Shown here: one piece after another, positions 16,747 to 23,933 of the stretch
How the letters are laid out: each line of letters starts with the position of its first letter
Numbering within the stretch: position 1 is the first letter of the stretch
NCBI GenBank assembly: GCA_951813065.1
Contig: CATOTH010000005.1
Location: 310,001-374,000 of the forward strand
Direction of reading: 5' to 3'
From: an uncultured Bryobacterales bacterium
Lineage (GTDB): Bacteria > Acidobacteriota > Terriglobia > Bryobacterales > UBA6623
Length of the DNA: 64,000 bases
The notes under the pieces: generated by a model
What the model saw: only the letters and a program-made list of their open reading frames with translations
What the model was told of the DNA's origin: nothing
Database searches by the model: none
Translations under genes and position numbers: made by a program

Positions 16747-17317
16747 TTACGGCTGAAGAAACGCCGTCTGCTGCTGGTAAACGTCGACTGGCTTCCACAG
16801 CCTCTTCTCCTTGTACTCCCGCGATGATCACGTCCGGGGCCAAGGCAGCGGCCGCGTAGCGCGCTTGGCGGGCCTGCAGTTGCCGGGCGCCGAGCTGGGG
16901 TTCGGCGGAGAGATAGACATAGACGCCGGAGAGCAGTTCGCGGCGGGCGTGTCGCTGCCGCACGGCGGCCAGCAGGAAAGGATGCACGGGGACGTGCAGC
17001 AGGGCGCGGAGTTCCTTGTCGGTGTAGCCGGCGGCCGACTCGCCGAGCAGGCGCAGGACGGTGGCGGCCAGGGAACGGTCGCGCGAGAAACACACGCTGC
17101 CGAGCCGGAGCAGGCCCAAGTCGTCAAAACGGTCGGGGTCGCGAGCGGTGTAGAAGCGTCCGTTGTGGTTGTAGCTGCGCAGGTAGCGGACTTGGCCGAG
17201 GTAGCGGAAAGTGGTGCGGCGGGAGGGCTGGCCGAGGGCGTGCTGGAGTTGTTCGAGAGTTACCGGGGTGCTGGAAGACAGCAGAGGGAGGAGCAAATCG
17301 GGCGAGCGGGGGGGCAT
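16706..17317 (-). CDS. Winged-helix-like hypothetical protein, C-terminus fused to sulfatase-remnant DNA
   Basis: A 203-residue frame from the ATG at 17317. The N-terminus (LLLPLLSSSTPVTLEQLQHALGQPSRRTTFRYLGQVRYLRSYNHNGRFY in parts) resembles a winged helix-turn-helix. A second helical segment, GYTDKELRALLHVPVHPFLLAAVRQRHARRELLSG, follows, then YVYLSAEPQLGARQLQARQA. From about residue 165 (nt 16821) the frame runs out of register through the sulfatase remnant, so the natural C-terminus is missing. A near-palindrome overlaps its promoter region, which suggests autoregulation. I do not recognise the family; it looks like a mobile-element-associated regulator. Confidence 0.55.
   Translation of the reverse strand: MPPRSPDLLLPLLSSSTPVTLEQLQHALGQPSRRTTFRYLGQVRYLRSYNHNGRFYTARDPDRFDDLGLLRLGSVCFSRDRSLAATVLRLLGESAAGYTDKELRALLHVPVHPFLLAAVRQRHARRELLSGVYVYLSAEPQLGARQLQARQARYAAAALAPDVIIAGVQGEEAVEASRRLPAADGVSSAVTCPHEPRVTLSCW
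16747..16821 (-). pseudogene. 3' remnant of a sulfatase gene
   Basis: The minus strand reads REYKEKRLWKPVDVYQQQTAFLQP and a stop. The sulfatase at 43291-44775 ends REYKEKRLWKPVDRYEQQTAFPRP. Homology stops abruptly at 16821 where the winged-helix-like gene segment begins. The rest of this sulfatase gene has been lost by insertion or deletion. Similarity extends downstream into non-coding DNA, so this is a segment from a paralogous locus and not a chance match. Confidence 0.8.
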
Positions 17318-17323
17318 GCGTCC

Positions 17324-17359
17324 CAGTATATATCTAATCTTTCAACGATATCTATACTG
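17324..17359. promoter_or_regulatory. Operator-like inverted repeat upstream of the winged-helix-like gene
   Basis: CAGTATATATC (17324-17334) faces GATATCTATACTG (17347-17359), an imperfect AT-rich dyad 7 bp upstream of the ATG at 17317. Position and composition fit an operator for a self-regulating DNA-binding protein. The remaining 270 bp to the next gene at 17632 hold nothing recognisable. Confidence 0.45.
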
Positions 17360-17631
17360 TGACATGCTGTGGGCCCGAAATCAGTGATCTCGGACGGCAA
17401 TCCGCCTGAATCAACGCCAACCAGCGATCCAGAGCCGGCAAAATGGCACAGTATACAGAATCCCGATGCGTCAAAGGTCAGCTATATCAATAGTTTCCGT
17501 GTCCGTAACGGAATTCTGACGCGGTAGCCATCCCGCCCTGCAAAGAGGAACTCGAAGGGAGCGTCACGAGGTGAGCCAGCGAGGTCAACGACAGCATCGA
17601 ATCGGTCTTGGCGCAGGGCCGTGATGGTAGG

Positions 17632-18486
17632 ATGGGAAAGAGCATTCCGTGGACCTATTTCGTGCCGAAAAAAAATCAATTCGACGTTAGCCAGATCCGA
17701 TTCGATGCGGACTCGATGCAGGCACTTTCCCTGTCTCGCCGGAACAAGAACTTAGACCTGCCGATGGTGCAAGGGCCGGTCAACTTCACGGTCTTGAGGA
17801 GCGACGGCAAGTTCTCGAATCGTTGGGGAGTACAGGTCAACGGCAAAGGGGACGCGTACGTTTATTGCCGAGACAATCCCAATGCCGAGAAGGTAAGCCT
17901 CCATGCGTCTGGGCACCAGCACATCTCCATCCGCAGCGATGTTGCGAAGAGCGCAGGCGTGGAAAGCCGTTTCGGGAACAGGTGGAACGAACCGGAGTTC
18001 GACTCGGAGGCCGTCGCAACGTTCACGCTGCTGTTCCCGCCGTGGGGCGTGGGACTCGAGCAGGCAGACTTCCCCAAGCGAATTAACAAGGACGAACTGC
18101 TGATCGTGGGCGATCGGAAGAAGGTGGTCGTGGTGTCCTTCTTCATCGTGGACAGCGAAAGGAAGATGCGGGGACACGTCCCGCACATCGCGCTGGGACG
18201 ACTGCCGCTGAGGGAAAGCAAGACCCTGCACGTGCTCGCCTGGAAGGAGCACCAGGGTGACTTGATGGAGCGGACCCGGAAGGTCATTCCGACAGCGTCG
18301 CAGACGTTCACGGAATTGGGCCTCGACGATGGAGAGTACACCCTGAGTGTCCAGGGATACCGGCGGCCCAACTCGGCGTACATGGTGGTGTTCCCGGTAC
18401 GTTATACGTCTCCGGAGTCGGAAGACATCATCAGAGACACTTCCGCGCGGCGACGGAAGGCGATGGAGGCTCTCGCAAATCGCTAG
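17632..18486 (+). CDS. Hypothetical protein whose 3' end abuts an IS terminus
   Basis: 284 residues from the ATG at 17632 (MGKSIPWTYFVPKKNQFD); a TTG 24 bp upstream is less likely. Visible pieces are FTVLRSDGKFSNRWGVQVNGKGDAYVYCRDNP, HISIRSDVAKSAG, FTLLFPPWGVGL and KVVVVSFFIVDSERKM. The protein looks mostly beta-stranded, soluble and without signal peptide. I cannot assign a family. The stop codon (TAG at 18484) lies inside the terminal repeat of the adjacent IS, so the original C-terminus may be missing. GC content is lower than in core genes, in keeping with transfer. Confidence 0.6.
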   Translation: MGKSIPWTYFVPKKNQFDVSQIRFDADSMQALSLSRRNKNLDLPMVQGPVNFTVLRSDGKFSNRWGVQVNGKGDAYVYCRDNPNAEKVSLHASGHQHISIRSDVAKSAGVESRFGNRWNEPEFDSEAVATFTLLFPPWGVGLEQADFPKRINKDELLIVGDRKKVVVVSFFIVDSERKMRGHVPHIALGRLPLRESKTLHVLAWKEHQGDLMERTRKVIPTASQTFTELGLDDGEYTLSVQGYRRPNSAYMVVFPVRYTSPESEDIIRDTSARRRKAMEALANR

Positions 18487-18901
18487 CCTTGATTACCAAC
18501 TAGGATTCCACATGTGAGACTTGAGCGGCTTGTTGGGGCTGAAGGCAATGTGCAATAGGCACTTACCAATCAGAATCTGAATCTATTTGTGCAAATTTGC
18601 ATGTCACTACCAATATTTTATGTGTGAAATCCCCCAGTTCGCTTGACGAACTCTGGACGCCTCCGAATCCATGCCGAGGACTGCGTCGGCGAAGACCTCG
18701 CAACCCACTTTCCGGGCACTGACCCTGTGCTTTACAAATCCCATTCCATGAGCATATCCATCTGTATATCAATACTTTATAGCTCAGACGCCGACTTGTG
18801 TCCGCTCACTCCCCGCGGGCTGCCTGATGCGCCACCACACCTGCCCCCTCCCGCTGGCTGAACCTTCCACGCAGCCCCTTCATGCCCCCCTCCATGACAT
18901 G

Positions 18902-18932
18902 TTGACATATAGTGGTCATTGCATGCTAACAT
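18902..18932 (+). promoter_or_regulatory. Candidate promoter of the IS transposase
   Basis: A perfect TTGACA (18902-18907) and an extended -10-like TGCTAACAT (TAACAT 18927-18932) are separated by 19 bp. Direct repeats ACATGCAG at 18929 and 18940 overlap the start region and might bind a regulator. Transcription from here would favour the ATG at 18943 over that at 18931. Confidence 0.4.
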
Positions 18933-20679
18933 GCAGTTAGACATGCAGAACCCCGCTCAGCACTTCCTCGTCCCCTCCAATCCCACCCACCGCCGCTACG
19001 AAGCCTTGCGCTGCCTCTTCGTCGAGCGCACCCCCCTCCCCGAGGCCGCCCGCCGCTTCGGCTACGCCCCGGGCTCCCTGCGCAACCTCCGCTCCGCCTT
19101 CCTCCAGCACCCCGACCAGCCCTTCTTCCTGCCCGACCCGCGCGGCCGTCGCAAGCCTCCGCCCGGCCCCGACCGCGACCAGCGCATCCTCGCCCTGCGC
19201 TCGGAACGCGACCTCTCCGCCGCCGAAATCGCCCAGCACCTCAGCGCCCACGAACAGCTCCCCGTCAGCGCTACCACTGTCTCCCGCGTGCTCCACCGGC
19301 ACGGGGTGCCCAAGCTCTGGCGCCGCACCGCTGACCAACTCGCCCAACGCGCCCTCCCCACCCCCGCGCCCGTCGCCGACCGTCGCCTCCTCGACCTCGC
19401 TCCCCGCCGCTTCCGCACCGACTTCGGGGGCCTCTTCCTGTTCGCTGCCGACCTGGCCCGCCTCGGCCTCGACTCCCTGCTCGCGCGCCACCACCTGCCC
19501 TCCAGCTCCATGCTCCCGGCCGGCTGCGCCGTCCGCTCCCTGCTCGCCCTCAAGCTGTGGGGTATCGGCCGCCCCTCCCGCGTCATGCCCGAGACCCTCG
19601 ATCAGGGCCTCGCCCTCTTCGCCGGCCTCAACGCCGTCCCCAAGCGCTCCTCCCTGACCGAATACTCCTGCCGCACTGATCCGCGCCACGGCCCCGCCCT
19701 GATGGATGCCTTCCACCACGCCATCCGCACCCTCGAGCCCCCGCTCGGCCTCGGCCAATCCTTCGACCTCGACTTCCACACCATTCCCTTCCACGGGCAC
19801 GACGCGCTCATCGAGCGCCACTACGTCTCCAAGCGCAGCCGCCGCCAGAAAGGCATCCTCGCCTTCCTCGCCCGCGACGCCGACTCGCGCCTGTTCGCCT
19901 GGGCCGATGCCAGCCTGCGCAAGGCCGACCAGAACGCCGCCATCCTGCGCTTCGCCGAAGCCTGGAAGGACCGCACCGGCCAGTACCCGGCCGAACTCGT
20001 CTTCGACTCCCGCCTGACCACCTACGCCTACCTCGCCCGGCTCGACCAGCTCGGCATCGACTTCCTCACCCTGCGCCGCCGCAGCCCCAAGCTGGTCAAC
20101 GAGCTGCTGGCCGCCCCGGCCTCCCAATGGCGCCAGGTGACGCTTTCCAATGTCGGCCGCATCTACCGTACCCCGCGCATCCTCAACAGCACGGTCCGGC
20201 TCCGCGGCTACCCCCAACCGATCCGCCAGATCGCCGTCACCGACCTCGGCCACGAGAAGCCCACCCTGCTGCTGACCAACCAGATGGACTGCCCGGTCGC
20301 CCCCCTGATCGACCGCTATGCCCGCCGCATGGTGATCGAGAACACCATCGCCGATGCGATCGACTTCTTCCACATGGACGCCCTCTCGGCCGCCGTGCCG
20401 CTGAGGGTCGACTTCGACGTCCAGCTCACCCTGATGGCCAGCTCGCTGTACCGCCTGCTCGGGCTGCGGGTCGGCGAAGGCTTCGCCACCGCCAAGGCCC
20501 GCACCATTTTCGACAAGCTGGTGCGCGCCACGGGCCACATTGAGATCACCGCCACCGAGATTGTCGTCAGCCTCGGACGGCGGGCCAACAACCCGCTGCT
20601 ACTGGCCGCCGGATACGCGGACCTGCGCGAGCCCCTCCCCTGGCTCGACAACCGCACCCTCCGGCTACGCTTCTTCTAA
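18931..20679 (+). CDS. DDE transposase with N-terminal helix-turn-helix
   Basis: About 582 residues from the ATG at 18931; a second ATG at 18943 is equally possible. The N-terminus holds helix-turn-helix regions (RRYEALRCLFVERTPLPEAARRFGY and LSAAEIAQHLSAHEQLPVSATTVSRVLHRHGV in parts). The core has DFHTIPFHGHD, LVFDSRLTTYAYLARLDQLGIDFLTLRRR and RRMVIENTIADAIDFFHMDAL, placing Asp, Asp and Glu residues as expected for an IS4/IS1634-like DDE enzyme. I cannot name the IS family with certainty. The gene is intact. Confidence 0.8.
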   Translation: MQLDMQNPAQHFLVPSNPTHRRYEALRCLFVERTPLPEAARRFGYAPGSLRNLRSAFLQHPDQPFFLPDPRGRRKPPPGPDRDQRILALRSERDLSAAEIAQHLSAHEQLPVSATTVSRVLHRHGVPKLWRRTADQLAQRALPTPAPVADRRLLDLAPRRFRTDFGGLFLFAADLARLGLDSLLARHHLPSSSMLPAGCAVRSLLALKLWGIGRPSRVMPETLDQGLALFAGLNAVPKRSSLTEYSCRTDPRHGPALMDAFHHAIRTLEPPLGLGQSFDLDFHTIPFHGHDALIERHYVSKRSRRQKGILAFLARDADSRLFAWADASLRKADQNAAILRFAEAWKDRTGQYPAELVFDSRLTTYAYLARLDQLGIDFLTLRRRSPKLVNELLAAPASQWRQVTLSNVGRIYRTPRILNSTVRLRGYPQPIRQIAVTDLGHEKPTLLLTNQMDCPVAPLIDRYARRMVIENTIADAIDFFHMDALSAAVPLRVDFDVQLTLMASSLYRLLGLRVGEGFATAKARTIFDKLVRATGHIEITATEIVVSLGRRANNPLLLAAGYADLREPLPWLDNRTLRLRFF

Positions 20680-20725
20680 GGGCAGAATCGTCACATTTTT
20701 CCTGACCGTTGGGAATCAGGGCTAG

Positions 20726-21098
20726 GCGCCATTATCGGATCACTTGGCGGGACGCCATCCGCGGCCACGACGCGGCCATGCGCGACGGGGGCTTGCAAGG
20801 AATTCTCAGCGCGGACGCGATCGCCTCGGCGCTGGCACGTCCCTATCACGGGTACCACAGGTCCATTCATCAGAAGGCGGTGGCATTGGTCCACGGCGTG
20901 GTCTGAAACCATGGATTCGTGGACGGGAACAAGCGCACGGCCCTCTACCTTGTAGATCTGCTGGTGCGCAGAAGCGGATACTCGTTGAACGAGCGCGATG
21001 AGGTTATCGTCGAGACGTTAGTCGCCGTGGCACGGGGAGAAATGGGTTATGACGATCTAGCGGACTGGTTCCGGCAACGACTGTTTCGCGCAACTTAA
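20726..21098 (+). pseudogene. Doc/Fic-family toxin gene with in-frame stop
   Basis: In one frame the DNA reads RRHYRITWRDAIRGHDAAM, LSADAIASALARPYHGYH, HQKAVALVHGVV, then TGA at 20904-20906. NHGFVDGNKRTALYLVDLLVRR follows, ending at a TAA at 21098. HGFVDGNKRTA is the Fic/Doc active-site motif (His plus GNKR loop). Death-on-curing toxins of this type phosphorylate EF-Tu, and relatives AMPylate targets. The TGA lies two codons before the catalytic His, so the intact toxin cannot be made without readthrough. No antitoxin gene is adjacent, and the left side was probably cut by the IS. Confidence 0.8.
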
Positions 21099-21323
21099 GC
21101 GGCGAGTCGGCCGTGCCGACGAAGATCGGACCTCAATCCTGGGAGGGGAAGGGAGAACGTGTTACGTGGAAGAGCGAGCCGTTTTCCTGCAGGCGCTCAT
21201 ACTCTCCACTCCGCCCAGTCCGCCTCGCGATCTCTGATGTGAAAACCCCTCGGTCTAGCGATTGTTCGAGCAATAAGACACAAAGAAATCAGGAAAATGA
21301 ACCGATGTCGGTTTTGAGTCTGA

Positions 21324-21612
21324 ATGATCCGTGCGGAGCGCGGGGGCGGGACTAGCCTGGCCATCGAAGGTTTCCGCGGCGTCAACAACGAGAACGAACC
21401 CCTCGATATCACCTTCGAACCGAATTCCGTCAACTCCGTGTTTGCCGTCAACGGCATCGGGAAGAGTTCGATATTCGAAGCTTTGTGCTACGCAATCCAC
21501 GGCACTATCCCGAAGCTCGAGTCACTCCACCCGCAGGAACGGCCTCAGGACTACTACTGCAACCGGTTTCATTCAAAGAACGCCGCCTCCATTGTCGTGG
21601 AGTTTCAGCCCG
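21324..21612 (+). pseudogene. Truncated AAA/SMC-like ATPase, N-terminal fragment
   Basis: The frame starts at the ATG at 21324 and reads SLAIEGFRGVNNENEPLDITFEPNSVN in parts. The P-loop AVNGIGKSSIFEALCYAIHG follows, then HPQERPQDYYCNRFHSKNAASIVVEF. This is the N-terminal lobe of a RecF/SMC-like ATPase, the type found in many phage-defence proteins. It stops where IS21 transposase DNA begins near 21613, so Walker B and the signature motif are lost. It cannot be an active ATPase. The 225 bp between the Doc remnant and this gene hold nothing I recognise. Confidence 0.75.
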
Positions 21613-21767
21613 ATTACAGCGACAGACGGAAACGATCGACGAGTGCTTCGAGCGCGACCGAGAAGTGTTCCTGCCGCTGCCGCCACCTCCCTATGACGCC
21701 TACGCGAAGCGCACGACGAAACGCTTCGCTATCGTTGGTGCGGCATGAAGGCCAAGACCCGGGGTAG
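21613..21767 (+). pseudogene. IS21 IstA transposase C-terminal remnant
   Basis: In one frame the DNA reads RQTETIDECFERDREVFLPLPPPPYDAYAKRTT; the reading then continues after a frameshift as NASLSLVRHEGQD. IstA proteins have this FLPLP..PYDA and SLVRY-type segment before their NDYSVP motif. Only ~50 codons remain. The fragment is joined to the ATPase on its left and to the end of the glycosidase-like operon on its right. Confidence 0.7.
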
Positions 21768-21776
21768 TTGCGGTAC

Positions 21777-23876
21777 CTACTTCGCCGGTTCGGGCGCCGC
21801 GAAGTCGCTCCAGTTTGCCAACCGATACATGTCGGCGCCCGCCTTCTCGATCGTTCCGTCACGAAGCAACTGCTCGAATCGGCTTTGAAATCGCGGAGGG
21901 GCCCAGAAGAACTCGTTCACGTCGTCCGGTGCGAATCGCAGCTCCGAGTGTTGGGCGCGTTGCATGAACTGAAGCTTCTGCAAGAGCCTGCCCGCATCAC
22001 GAAAGCGCAGCCAGGCGGGTTCCTCGACATCCACGCCCGCCTCTTCCGCCGCCTCGCGCATCAGCAGGTCTTGCATCCTCTCCTCGGGTTGCCCAAACGT
22101 GCCGATCCACGTGTCGTAGTCGGGGATCGGCTTCCAAATCGCCGACAGCCGCCGGGAGGCTTCCTGCTTGGACAGGCCCCGCGAAATGGCCAGCTTGACC
22201 TCCGCCAGATCCACGCGGAAGCGGGCGAAGTCTCGGATCTGGCGCAAGTGCGGCAGCATCAGATGGACGAAGACGTCAGGAGGAAAAGGAAGCGGAAATT
22301 TCACCACGTGCGCTTGATCGGTTTCCATCGCTTCCAGCGAGGAGAGCGCGGCTTCGGCGCGGGCGAGGTCCGCGGCAGGGGTTCCCGAGTCGGGGCGGTA
22401 CCGCGGCTCCCTCCACCAGAATGTTTCCCAGCTTGGGCCCGATCGCGTGTCTTCGATCACCTTCAACGCTTCGAGAACGCGCAACCCGTTGCTCGAGCCC
22501 CATATGCCTTCGGTCAGCTCCGCGAGAATCTCGTCGGTATCGCGGTCCGGATTCCACAACAACTGCGAGGCGACGTACATCGAGTAGATGTTGTTCAAAT
22601 GATGCGCCTCCATTTCCGACCAGTAGGAGACGGGATGCGTCTTCAGCGCTCCGGCCCTCATCTCGAGATAGAAATCCTTCAGCACCTTGGCGTTCACGTA
22701 CAGCGAAGCGAGCTGATCCGTTTCGTACTCGGTCGTGTACCAACCCCACACGCCGAGCTTGAGCCCCAAGCGTTTGGCTTCTTCATGAAACTCCTCTCGC
22801 TCTCCGGGCTTGAACAGGCTTGGCATGCTCATTTCGAGCAACTCATAGTCGGTGAAGCCGTTGGCGATCAGATCGGCCAGATAGTCGTGGCTGACTCCCC
22901 AGGAATCGATGGCCATCTTGATGCGAGGATTCTTGGCCTTGAACTTCTGCTCGAGCAGACGCATGTAGCGGAAGACATCCTTGCGATCCTTGAGCCTGCC
23001 CGGATCGTAGAAATGACCGATCAGCCGATCCACATAGGGCGCCAGCTCGGCGTACAGGTCGTAGTACTTCTCAAAGCCCCTCCGGACCTCTTGGTCCTCG
23101 AAGGCGGAGGTTCCAGCGGCGGGCATGTAGCGGATTGAGGGGTCCACCCAGCCATGCCCGGTGAACTCCGCCGCCCAAACCCACAAGCTCACGTTCTGGC
23201 CATTTGCGCGCGCGTAGTTGGCGAGCTCCTTCTGGCGGGAATGGAACGCTTCGGGCGACCCGAACACACTGTAGTTGTAGGAGGTCTCCATCAACTGGAC
23301 GCCGCTGTAGCCGAACGCGTCGTACATCGCCACGTAGTCGGCAAGCTGACGGTCGCCGTAAGTCCAGATGTTCATGCGATTGTCAGCGAATGGGTTGGAG
23401 AAAACTCCTCGAACGTTCTGGGGAACCCAGGGACAGACGGTCCACTCGCGCTCGGCGATCCAAGGTGATTCGGCAATGCGCAGGTCCTCGACGGTGAGGC
23501 CGTCGCTGGTCTGCCGGCCCCTCAACAGGAGCTTCTGGACCGCTCGCTTGAGACCGCGGGCGGTGCTTCCCGACAAGGTGACGCGAGCATTTCGGCCCTT
23601 CTCGGCAGTCTCGATCGTGTAGCTTTCAGGGTGCCCGCCTGGCTCCACGCCGAGCACGAATAGTGGCTCGCCGGCTGGCGCCTCACCCGCGGAAGAGACG
23701 ATCTCGGGATCGACTCCGGTAACCTCGCGCAGATAGGTCGCAAGCCGGTCGACAGCGCGTTCTTGGAGCTCGGCTTCCGGGGCGGCGACAATGTACGCGG
23801 CGCGCCCATGAGGAAACTGAATGGCCGCGCCGCAAACCCCAGCGCAGCAGAGAATTGAGAGAAGAGTCTTATACAT
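21777..23876 (-). CDS. Secreted glycoside-hydrolase-like protein with GH20/GH67-type N-domain
   Basis: A 699-residue exported protein (MYKTLLSILCCAGVCGAA signal). The N-terminal ~130 residues form the zincin-like alpha/beta domain found ahead of GH20/GH67/GH84 catalytic domains (AAYIVAAPEAELQERAVDRLATYLREVTG, then LFVLGV and SGSTARGLKRAVQKLL). The middle has barrel-like strands (MNIWTYGDRQLADYVAMYDAFGYSGVQLME, WVWAAEFTGHGWVD, YELLEMSMPSLF, LGVWGWYTTEYE). The C-terminal third is helical. The exact family and substrate are not recognisable, though it resembles the DUF4838/alpha-glucuronidase neighbourhood. It is the last gene of the TonB-receptor operon. Confidence 0.65.
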   Translation of the reverse strand: MYKTLLSILCCAGVCGAAIQFPHGRAAYIVAAPEAELQERAVDRLATYLREVTGVDPEIVSSAGEAPAGEPLFVLGVEPGGHPESYTIETAEKGRNARVTLSGSTARGLKRAVQKLLLRGRQTSDGLTVEDLRIAESPWIAEREWTVCPWVPQNVRGVFSNPFADNRMNIWTYGDRQLADYVAMYDAFGYSGVQLMETSYNYSVFGSPEAFHSRQKELANYARANGQNVSLWVWAAEFTGHGWVDPSIRYMPAAGTSAFEDQEVRRGFEKYYDLYAELAPYVDRLIGHFYDPGRLKDRKDVFRYMRLLEQKFKAKNPRIKMAIDSWGVSHDYLADLIANGFTDYELLEMSMPSLFKPGEREEFHEEAKRLGLKLGVWGWYTTEYETDQLASLYVNAKVLKDFYLEMRAGALKTHPVSYWSEMEAHHLNNIYSMYVASQLLWNPDRDTDEILAELTEGIWGSSNGLRVLEALKVIEDTRSGPSWETFWWREPRYRPDSGTPAADLARAEAALSSLEAMETDQAHVVKFPLPFPPDVFVHLMLPHLRQIRDFARFRVDLAEVKLAISRGLSKQEASRRLSAIWKPIPDYDTWIGTFGQPEERMQDLLMREAAEEAGVDVEEPAWLRFRDAGRLLQKLQFMQRAQHSELRFAPDDVNEFFWAPPRFQSRFEQLLRDGTIEKAGADMYRLANWSDFAAPEPAK

Positions 23877-23933
23877 GGATGATCTGGCTTCCGACTTGCT
23901 AATCCGGGCTCTCGGCGTCCGCGGGCTTGGCGT

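Larger units (their letters stand above)
18483..20725 (+). mobile_element. DDE-transposase insertion sequence with ~18-bp terminal inverted repeats
   Basis: The left end CTAGCCTTGATTACCAAC (18483-18500) and the reverse complement of the right end, CTAGCCCTGATTCCCAAC (20725 backwards), match at 16 of 18 positions, with weaker similarity further in. Between them lies one transposase gene and a ~430-bp AT-richer leader (18487-18930) without other genes. No obvious target duplication flanks the termini. The left side ends the hypothetical gene at 18486 and the right side abuts the Doc remnant. Confidence 0.75.

Noticed and set aside
18937..20538. Minus-strand open frame (533 codons) opposite the DDE transposase
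   Set aside because: Gly/Glu/Val-rich shadow caused by strong GC bias of the real transposase gene; no domain motif.
20904..20906. TGA in the Doc gene as a second selenocysteine codon
   Set aside because: Fic/Doc proteins have no known Sec at this place, and I saw no suitable hairpin after it. Nearby genes are also broken, so a nonsense mutation is simpler.
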